Below, piece by piece: positions 56,477 to 64,000 of a DNA stretch of 64,000 nucleotides (positions are counted from its first letter, which is position 1; every line of letters begins with the position of its first letter). The notes under the pieces are model-generated. The model saw nothing but the letters and a program-made list of their open reading frames with translations, was not told where the DNA came from and ran no database searches. Source of the stretch: Anadara kagoshimensis (taxonomy: Eukaryota; Mollusca; Bivalvia; Arcoida; Arcidae). A program made the translations under genes and the position numbers. The stretch spans positions 35,275,997 to 35,339,996 of the forward strand of contig CM037871.1 in assembly GCA_021292105.1 (NCBI GenBank), written 5' to 3'.

Positions 56477-57299
56477 ATGTATTGTTTTCAACACGATATA
56501 CGAAAAGTATCATATTTACCATTTAATATTAATGTTGCTGAATTTATTTTGCCTTTCTCTTTTTTTATTAATACAATTCATTGGGTTTCGACAGCGATGA
56601 GGTTTGAAGGTCGGTTTACAATTTTGTTGGAACTCATCCCAAGTATGTAATACAGATAGCTTATAGTAAAATTGGATAAAAACAGCAAGATTAGTTGTTT
56701 TATTATCGCTTTACAATGGAAGTTTTGTTGTGGCAAGCCTCATCTTATCATCTTACACCTACGAAAAGAAATTTAAAAATATATTTGCAATTTAAAAAAT
56801 AACGAGGGGGCGAAGGATTGCATACATACGCTGTAGTAATAGTAATAACACGTTTTATTGGTTTATTTGTTATGTCTTACTTTATTTTTTGAAAAAAAAA
56901 ATCAAAAACAAATAAAAATTTAATTGTCAAGATTATGTAGCAAAATAATTTCTGTCTGATATGTTTTATATAGACAGTCTGAAAAAGAGAAGGATTGTCA
57001 TAATTGTGAATCGAAAAAAGATAAAAATCAATTTTGTCTATAAAGTTGTTATGATTTTTTTATCTATTCCATTTAAAAATAGACACCGTGATTTTTTGTA
57101 ACAAAACTCCGCTGGAACTGAACTTGATCGTGTATCATTTGAAAAAAGTAAGAGATAGCAATTCATTAAACCCGATTATATTTTAATCCGAAAATAAACT
57201 GATTGAGATTTCTATTTTGGGTTTAGCAAAGGTTATTATCATACTAACCCTGAACTTGTTTCTTTTCTTTTTTTTGTAGCAAATATAATACGAATTTTA
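56477..57299. other. AT-rich intergenic stretch, no feature seen
   Basis: Nothing supported. Confidence 0.4.
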
Positions 57300-57560
57300 T
57301 TTTGCTGCAACCATACTTTGAAGAGGTGTGGTCATTTAATTTTAATCCAGACGAAAAATTTATAATGCAACAATCGACAAAATGTTTCAGGATGAAAACT
57401 GTATTAATTTTTATGGTGTATTTGTTTTCCCGGTTAATATGCTATGGTAGAGCTAGTTTCCATTACGGAACGGAAACGTTATACAATGAAGCAAGCTGCT
57501 TACAAATAAATTGTTGCCCTGCGATATTGCAAGCCTAGGCTTATCAGCGCCCTTAAAAAT
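57300..57560 (+). mobile_element. PLE fragment: RT C-terminus, decayed
   Basis: TTCCCGGTTAATATGCTATG, GTAGAGCTAGTTTCCATTAC, TACAATGAAGCAAGCTGC, ACAAATAAATTGTTG and TTGCAAGCCTAGGCTTATCA align with the RT end of the 28.4-29.1 kb copy (SQLIRYGRACSHYG part, here SRLICYGRASFHYG). Confidence 0.78.
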
Positions 57561-57835
57561 GAAGTACAAATATTGAAAACGTTTAGGGTCAGTGGATATA
57601 GGTCTTGACCTTTAACCTTTAAGGTATGAAGCACTATTTGTACCACGCTAGCCTCTTGCTGGTCCTGGTAATTAGAAGTTATCTTAAAAATTACAAATAC
57701 GTAACTGTATGTACAGTATATAGAATGAGAAGCAATATTGTGTAATTAATTACAAAATATTACTGTTCATAACATATTATAGTGTTAATGCAAGTACAAA
57801 TGTCGAAATAACGAGGGAAAATGTGTCGGATTTTC
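57561..57835. other. Intergenic spacer
   Basis: Nothing supported. Confidence 0.35.
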
Positions 57836-58055
57836 AGTTCAATAACCTTTTTACCAAATAACAAACTACATAAACTCGTGCAAATGTCGAGCAAACTCGG
57901 GACAATATTGAAAAAAACATCAGTTTAATAACCTTTTTATTAAATAGCAAAATACATAAGCTCGTGCAAATGGCAAGCCAAATCGGGACAATGTTGAAAA
58001 AAAAAACACCATCAGTTCAATAACCTTTTTATTAAATAGCTAAATATATTTCATT
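57836..58055. repeat. ~88-bp tandem repeat, 2.5 copies
   Basis: Unit: TCAGTTCAATAACCTTTTTA, CTCGTGCAAATG, GCAAACTCGGGACAAT, TTGAAAAAAA; starts near 57838, 57926 and 58014. Confidence 0.88.
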
Positions 58056-58719
58056 TACTTCCCACTAGCGAACTCCGTATATAATCTTCTATCTCTAAAA
58101 TATGACGACGATGATGATGATATAGCTACGAGTTACCAAGCCATACTTCGTAAACAAGAATCCTCTTACTCAAATGCACGACATTTTTAATAATAAAAAA
58201 ACCGAGATATTTTATTTAGTACAGGTAATAAAATACTACTGTTTCCGGAAATTAATTGGGTAGTTTTGTAGCGAAGGACCTCCTAGGACTAGTTTATGTG
58301 AACAATCAACTGTTTTACCAATGAATTACATTACTCAGTATGATTGCCGATTAGAAGTCTGATGTAATACTTGTATAGTGTATATAGCTGTATATTACTG
58401 TGATTGACCTTAATTTAAGATGATTCCACTGACTGGGCAGGATAGGATATTTGGACAGATAGTGTAGAGAGGATGGACAGAAGAAATGGCGGGATGAACT
58501 GACCGGATGAAATATGGCTAATGAAATCGCCGACAACAACCTTCAATTCTTCGAAAAGATCTAAGTTGTAATCATACATACTAAATACATGTTTATTTTA
58601 CAGGCCGCGTACATATATTTAATTCCGGGCAGTTTAAATTATAAATTAAATACTAAAAGATGGACAGAATCTTTTAGACCATAGCAGCTCTTTAGTTGAC
58701 CCGACCTTGACAGCAGAGA
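58056..58719. other. Intergenic spacer before the Gypsy LTR
   Basis: Nothing supported. The true LTR start could lie slightly upstream of 58720. Confidence 0.4.
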
Positions 58720-58777
58720 TGTGTATCGATCGATAATACACATCACCACACCGCAGTGTGGGGCTAATTATATTCAG

Positions 58778-58837
58778 CCAATCAGAATGCAGAATTAGCC
58801 GATCACGTGGTGGTCAGCTAGAGCAGGGGTATATAAG
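58778..58837 (+). promoter_or_regulatory. LTR promoter: CCAAT and TATA boxes
   Basis: CCAAT at 58778-58782, an E-box CACGTG at 58804-58809 and TATATAAG at 58830-58837. Predicted start near 58860. Confidence 0.75.
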
Positions 58838-59062
58838 GAGGCAGAGAGCTGCAGATTTCGCATTTGATGTTTGTGTTAAGTGCCAGCAGTATCTTACTGA
58901 ATAAGAAGATATTGGCTTTAGGTAAGGGTGAATAACCTGGATTACCTGACAGATCGACAGTGGACAGTAGCTTCTCTGTGTGGTCCAGACGGAGAAGAAT
59001 ACAAACCACTGGTATTGGCCGTGGTAATTCACTTTGTGAATTGCGGTAAAATCGGCTGTGGG

Positions 59063-59200
59063 TTGACCGTGCGTCGTGACCGTGCGCTGGTCGTGCGCGG
59101 TGCATGCGTTGACCGTGCGCGGTGCGTGCGTCGTGGTCGTGCGCGGTCCATGCGTTGACCGTGCGCGGGCGTGCGTTGACCGTGCGCTGCGCAGGGCTTG
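59063..59200 (+). repeat. GC-rich tandem repeat in LTR (GCGTTGACCGTGCGCGGT)
   Basis: Imperfect ~18-36-bp repeats of GTGCG, TCGTG, ACCGTGCGCGG type. Open frames on both strands here (58814-59382) come from this composition. Confidence 0.85.
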
Positions 59201-59941
59201 GTGGATTTCCAAGTGCCGTGCGTAAAGGAGAGCGAAGTGGTAATACACACAGCAGTCCAGTTGAAGTAACTTTGGTTTAGACCAGTGGCGTGCACAAGGT
59301 CCTGATCAGTGGCGTGCGCCAGATAACTGATCAGAGGAGTTGGCCAGGTACATTGGTTTTGGTACTGGCTAGTGGCGTGCACCAGGTCCTAGGAAAGGCT
59401 TCGGGCTGTTGGTGAAATACACCAGGGAAAACTCACGCTGTGGAGGCTTTAGTAATTGTGCCAGGTACATGTGAGGAGTGCGGTCTACTCTGACACGTGT
59501 TCTGTGGTCAATTGGTCAAGTAGCACAGTGGATGTGAGAATTATTGGTGTACTTTCCATCCTGTCCAGTCAAGTGAAGTGTACATATCCAATCAACCAAA
59601 TCATATGCCAGGCAGGCATACAATATTTATTAGTTATTTATAATATAAATACTACGTGCCGGCGTCGACAGCACGGGTGCGCCCTGCTGTTGTACTTCGG
59701 TTTTATTAAGAGTCTACGTCCACAGCGCCGTTTCCGCAGGGTTTGGTCGGACCCAGATCAGCCCGGCGGCGTTTACCTTGTAATTAGACTACGTCCACAG
59801 CGCCGTTACCGCAGGTGTGTCTTATTGTTTGGGCATTCCGGCGGCGCGCACAGCTACCAAATAAAGAGAATAATCGGCGACGTGAGGCGCGTTTAGTTTA
59901 AAGCAAGGTAGGCGGTGAGTGATACCCCCGGTCGCGTTACA

Positions 59942-59970
59942 TAAAGATTGGTGGCAGCTTTGCGGGATTA
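59942..59970 (+). other. Putative primer-binding site region
   Basis: Directly after the LTR: TAAAGATTGGTGGCAGC followed by TTTGCGGGAT. Position and the TGGTGGCAGC start suggest a tRNA primer site; the tRNA is not identified. Confidence 0.5.
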
Positions 59971-60083
59971 TCACCATAGAATAACGGTACCTACCAAAGT
60001 GCTGTTGTGTACAAGAGCCGCGTCTTAGTAAATATGGCTTCATCTGATGAGGGGAAGTTTATTTTAAAGGCGAGATAGGAAGA

Positions 60084-62300
60084 ATGGACTCAGCTGAAGC
60101 TAATATAGAGAAACAATTAAGCTGTTGGGCGATAAATTAAATGCAACTCGTGCAAGGTTACAAGATATGCGACATGGTTTGCACGGGGATTTCAAAACAA
60201 CCGATACAGGGATAGGTGGAAGTTTGTCCAAAACATCACAATTGGTTAGCGGAGAGACTCAGCAGAGCGATACACAGAACACTGTGAAAGAAGAAAATGA
60301 CTTTGGGGATTTATCTGGATTTGATTATAAACATCCCCCGCGATATTCTACTCCAGCTATGTTGAGCGAACAAATACTTCGTAAACCGCACGAATCTAGA
60401 CTTGAATTTGAAATTGAAGAACAGAATGCTGTTTTTCGAAGTGAAATGCAGGGACAGATCACTCAGCTGAAAGATACAGTTTGTACATTGATTTCTGATA
60501 TTCGCCAGGAAATGACGAATAACATGGATTCAATGCACAATGATATTAGAAAAATGGCAGTAGAAAGCGCACCGAGAGAGAAGATGGAAAAGAAGGTCAG
60601 TATAGCCGAATCAGTACCTCCTGAAATTTTGACAGTGGTACAGATTATGAGAGTCCCAGAACACCGGGACACAGACTACACAAGTGAAGATAAAACAGAG
60701 CAACAGGAGAGAAAGAGCATTCAACGATGAAATTAGGTATCTCAGAGAGAGCTTGGAATCCCAGAAGAAAGCCTTACGTGCAGAAAATGAAGCATTGAGG
60801 CATGAATTACATGCGTGCACAAGGCGTGAAAAAGATTTCACTACAGAGGTATCTAGAGTCACCGAAGCTAAAGACAAGGCGTATATGCAAGAAATTGAGT
60901 TACTGAAGTCGGAGTTAAGAATGCGTTATGAGGAAAGAGAAGAAATGGACAGGCAGTTACACCTTGTGCGCAAGGACAAAGAAGATTTGATACAGAGTGT
61001 TCGGGATATGAAACGTTTATTGGCAGATACACCGCGTAGCCAAGCAGACGTTCCGGAGAAGCATGTATCAATAGACAAAGGTAAATTGGACACTGAACGG
61101 ACAGAGGCGCGCACATCGGTGAAAGATAAATTTAGTATTGAGCGGGACCGGGTTGGACGAAGTGTGTCTAGACTACCGGAAATGTTGCCGCCAAGGGCGA
61201 ACTTAATAAGATTTAAGGGATGAAGAGACAGACATGGCATCGACTCGAGAGAACAGACTCCTGCAGGAAATTGATAAATTACGGGAGGATATGCACGCAT
61301 TACAGTCACAAATGGAGTTAAATGAAAGCCGGAGTAAAGCGGACGGCAAGTTACCTTTGCATAAGGTGGACCAACACGACAAATCATTATCACCTAAAAG
61401 TAGTTTAAGAACACCTCGGCATTATTTCACGAGTGTGGGTGACCAAGCAAAGTCAGGTAGTTATGACACGCAAATGTCGAAACCAACTGAAGGTAGACAC
61501 CGTGTAAAACCTGATAAATTTGACGGTAAAAACTCCTGGATTGACTATAAGACTCATTTCGAGTTGTGCGCAGCGACTAACAGATGGGATGATACAGAAA
61601 AAGGTCTACAACTGGCCGTGGTATTACGAGGCCAAGCACAGAGTGTACTGTGCAATATGAAAACAGAGGACAGGCAAGATTATAAAGCGCTGGTGAAAAC
61701 ATTAGAAGAGAGATTTGCTCCGCCAAATCAGACAGAGTTGTATAGGGCAGAATTAAAAGACAGAGAGCAACGACCAGGAGAGAGTCTACCAGAACTTGGA
61801 CAAGCTATATTGAGATTAGTCTGTCAGACGTATCCTACGGCGTCAACAGATGTCCAAGAAACACTGGCTAAACAAAGTTTTATAGATGCTTTGCAAGACA
61901 GAGAAATTAGGCTGAGGGTTCAGCAGACGCGATCAACTAATTTAACAGATGCTGTTAGACAGGCGGTAGAATTGGAAGCGCTATTTCGGGCAGAACGAAG
62001 ACGACGACGGGAAGAAGGGGCATTTAGAGGTGTGCACTGGTCAAACCGCGATAATAACAGTAGAGACGAATGTTCCAAGACCCGAGAATGCTGATAATCT
62101 GAAAGGGGAAATAGCTAGAATGCACCGCGAAGTTACCGAGCTGAAACGACAGCTTAAGCAACAGAACCAATCTCTGGTAAATTCAACAAGTAGCCGGTGA
62201 TCAAATACCATCAGAAGCTAGTAAACAGACCTTTCCTCAAAATAAGAGAGCCAAATGGGTCAAGTGTTACCTCTGCCAGAAGACTGGTCATATAAAGTGA
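60084..62300 (+). pseudogene. Gypsy gag (capsid precursor), frameshifted
   Basis: Likely start ATG at 60084 (MDSAEANIEKQL), shifting into the 60125-60730 frame (LGDKLNATRARLQDMRHG), then the 60684-61223 frame (long Lys/Glu coiled coil, NDEIRYLRESLESQKKALRA) and the 61234-62094 frame. The last carries the capsid-type domain: HRVKPDKFDGKNSWIDYKTH, LAVVLRGQAQSVLCNM, LEERFAPPNQTELYRAELK, LRVQQTRSTNLTDAVRQAVE. Beyond 62085 a shifted frame gives an incomplete zinc knuckle CYLCQKTGHIK at 62264-62300; a small frame loss just before its last Cys breaks it. Gag would package the element RNA. The long coiled coil ahead of the capsid domain is notable. Confidence 0.85.
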
Positions 62301-62331
62301 CTGTCCACAAAGAAGTGAGAATGACCAAAAT

Positions 62332-62934
62332 ATGATTCCGGAAAATACAGAAACGTTTCAAAAGGAACCAAGTAGTAACACAAATGGGACAGCCGGAACA
62401 AACACTTCTACTCCAGGTCACAACAGACAATTTAACACAAAGGACAAAATCTCAATAAACTCAAACGCGAATGCCGTTGAAGGTGGTATTTATGTAGATG
62501 CCAAAGTACAGGGAGTAAAATGCAGACTTTTAATAGACACGGGCGCCACGGTAACCCTTCTGTCAAAGAAACTAATAGACAAAGTCGCTGAAGAATCACT
62601 GCCAAGAATACGCCATGCAAAACAAGACATTGTTGCAGCCGGAGGAAATCTCCTCTCCCTCTATGGGCTTGGAGACTTTAGTGTACAGTTAGGAGAGAAG
62701 ATCTATTCGTGGACTATGATAATAGCAGACATCAGTATAGATGGAGTGATAGGGTTAGATTTTCTTAAGAAGAGAAATTGCCAAGTAGACGTAACGGCAG
62801 AAGTTTTGACAATTGATGGGAAACACATCCCTTTGTTTTTGCAAGGACCACTAGGTTGTTTAGGATTGCTACACAGGAAAGGGTTAATATACCACCCAAG
62901 AGTGAAGTTGTGGTCATGGGAAAGGCATGTGTAG
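62332..62934 (+). pseudogene. Gypsy protease (retropepsin)
   Basis: Ser/Thr-rich N-terminus, then an aspartic protease domain: GIYVDAKVQGVKCRLLIDTG with the catalytic DTGA, LSKKLIDKV, VAAGGNLLSLYGLGDFSVQL, and ADISIDGVIGLDFLKKRNC (the ILG-like GLDFL flap end). After QGPLGCLG (about 62860) the frame is lost; the continuation is in the 62856-63149 frame. Confidence 0.88.
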
Positions 62935-63149
62935 AAGACCCTGAAGAGATACCCGACATTGATGGAATAATTGAGCCAACCAAAGAATTTATTAAAAGTG
63001 ACCGAGCATTAATCGCCAGAACGCTCGTGCACGGTCAAGCAGAACTACCAGTTAGAATAATGAATCCATCAGAAAAGCCACAGATTATTAATAAGAGCAC
63101 GATAATTGGTGAATTCCATCAAGCCGACCCGATCGTTACGGAGAAATAA
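62856..63149 (+). pseudogene. Gypsy pol linker between protease and RT
   Basis: VNIPPKSEVVVMGKACVEDP, GIIEPTKEFIKSDRALIART, LPVRIMNPSEKPQIINKSTI: the spacer with beta-rich repeats found between protease and RT in many Gypsy elements. It ends at a TAA (63147) one frame away from RT. Confidence 0.75.
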
Positions 63150-64000
63150 CGGGTGATGTGACACAATGTCAACGCGTAAGCGCCTTGGAAGAAGCTTTGT
63201 TAACTGAAGCCAGGCCCAGATTGACAGAAGAGCAATATCAAAGTGCTAGGAATCTCATTATGAAATATGAGGCGTTGTTTGCTTTAGAGAATGATTCGTT
63301 AGGGAAGACGGATGTAGTGAAACATGAGATTAACACTGGAACGGCTGTTCCGATTAAACAACCGCTGAGGAGAGTTCCAGAGGCTTTGGTCCCTGATGTT
63401 GATAAAACTTTAAATGACATGCTAAGTCAAGGTGTGATAGAACCATCTGCGAGTCCTTGGGCATCCGGGATTGTGTTAGTGAAGAAGAAAGACGGCAGTA
63501 TGAGGTTCTGTGTTGATTACAGAAAAGTCAATGATGTGACATTAAAAGATGCATATCCGTTACCCAGAATAGATGACGCGTTAAACCAATTACAGGGGAA
63601 TAAATGGTTCGGGACATTAGACCTGCTTTCTGGCTATTGGCAGGTGGAAGTTGCTGAGAAGGACAGACCAAAGACGGCATTTTCCACCAGAAGGGGTTTA
63701 TATCAATTCAAAGTCATGCCTTTTGGACTTTGTAATGCCCCAGCGACGTTCCAACGCTTGATGGAAACGGTCCTTAGTGGTTTGAATTGGAATATTTGTC
63801 TCATCTATCTGGATGATGTGATTGTCGCAGGACGCACATTTGATGAAATGCTGCTCCATTTAGAGATGGTTTTTAAACGTTTTGCTGAATCGGGGTTGAA
63901 GTTGAAAGCCAAGAAATGCCATTTATTCGCAACAGAAGTTACATTTCTAGGCCACCAAATAAATGGAGCAGGTATCAAAGCTGATCCCGAAAAAGTGAGA
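63140..64000 (+). CDS. Gypsy reverse transcriptase (partial, open at window end)
   Basis: The frame is open from about 63113 to 64000. Motifs in order: ALEEALLTEARPRLTEEQYQ, VIEPSASPWASGIVLVKKKD, MRFCVDYRKVNDVT, WFGTLDLLSGYWQVEV (catalytic Asp), RRGLYQFKVMPFGLCNAPAT, and IYLDDVIVAG with the YLDD active site, then KCHLFATEVTFLGHQI. A full RT palm is present and undamaged; thumb and RNase H lie outside the window. Confidence 0.93.

Larger units (their letters stand above)
58720..59941 (+). repeat. Gypsy 5' LTR (about 1.2 kb)
   Basis: Proposed TGTGTATCG...GTCGCGTTACA. It contains a compact promoter (CCAAT at 58778, TATATAAG at 58830), GC-rich tandem repeats, two copies of CTACGTCCACAGCGCCGTT (about 59711 and 59787) and an AATAAA at 59859. 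Boundaries rest on the TG..CA rule and the following primer site; without the 3' LTR the start is uncertain. From TATA to poly(A) signal the R region would be about 1 kb, unusually long. Confidence 0.75.
58720..64000 (+). mobile_element. Ty3/Gypsy LTR retrotransposon, 5' part (cut by window edge)
   Basis: 5' LTR (58720-59941), primer-binding region, gag, protease and reverse transcriptase in Gypsy-type order. The rest of RT, RNase H, integrase and the 3' LTR lie beyond 64000. Several one-base shifts interrupt the gag-pol frame. Confidence 0.9.

Noticed and set aside
58814-59382. Arg/Thr/His-rich open frames on the minus strand as genes
   Set aside because: They arise from the GC-rich tandem repeat of the LTR and are antisense to the element.

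Overview
The window is AT-rich eukaryotic genomic DNA, most likely from a bivalve mollusc. The evidence is the repeat families (tRNA-derived SINEs, AAGAGGCCCATGGGCC-ended elements with tandem cores, hammerhead-bearing Penelope-like elements) and the invertebrate character of the one host gene. The species cannot be fixed from sequence alone.

The only host gene I can support is the 5' half of a follistatin gene on the minus strand. Exon 1 (40687-40780, signal peptide), exon 2 (7335-7532, N-terminal six-cysteine domain) and exon 3 (1139-1357, first follistatin/Kazal domain) are joined by phase-1 introns and reconstruct the order known in vertebrate follistatin. Remaining domains must lie beyond position 1. 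A TATA box sits about 95 bp upstream of the ATG. Intron 1 is about 33 kb and intron 2 about 6 kb; both are packed with mobile and tandem repeats.

Layout. 1-7.5 kb: exons 3 and 2, a SINE relic, four copies of a TIR element, one of them (4155-6208) swollen by two internal minisatellites. 9.5-11.3 kb: 23-bp minisatellite. 12-21 kb: SINE copies (one nested in a TIR element), small TA-flanked elements, a 646-bp foldback element, and a repeat with a tandem core. 21-40 kb: many fragments of a Penelope-like retroelement (PLE) and an old ~130-bp tandem array. 41-50 kb (upstream of follistatin): more PLE fragments, a ~105-bp tandem array and a second tandem-core element carrying repeated nuclear-receptor-type half-sites. 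50.4-55.3 kb: a full-length LINE with 11-bp target duplications. 58.7-64 kb: the 5' LTR, gag, protease and part of the RT of a Ty3/Gypsy element cut by the window edge.

The most interesting signal is that the PLE 3' ends carry hammerhead ribozymes. Two copies with intact cores (1468-1511 and 23561-23606) lie in follistatin introns in the sense orientation, so the pre-mRNA would contain potentially self-cleaving RNA; one predicted cut is about 116 nt upstream of exon 3. Both large retroelements contain several frameshifts, some at short homopolymers, so decay and assembly error must be told apart.
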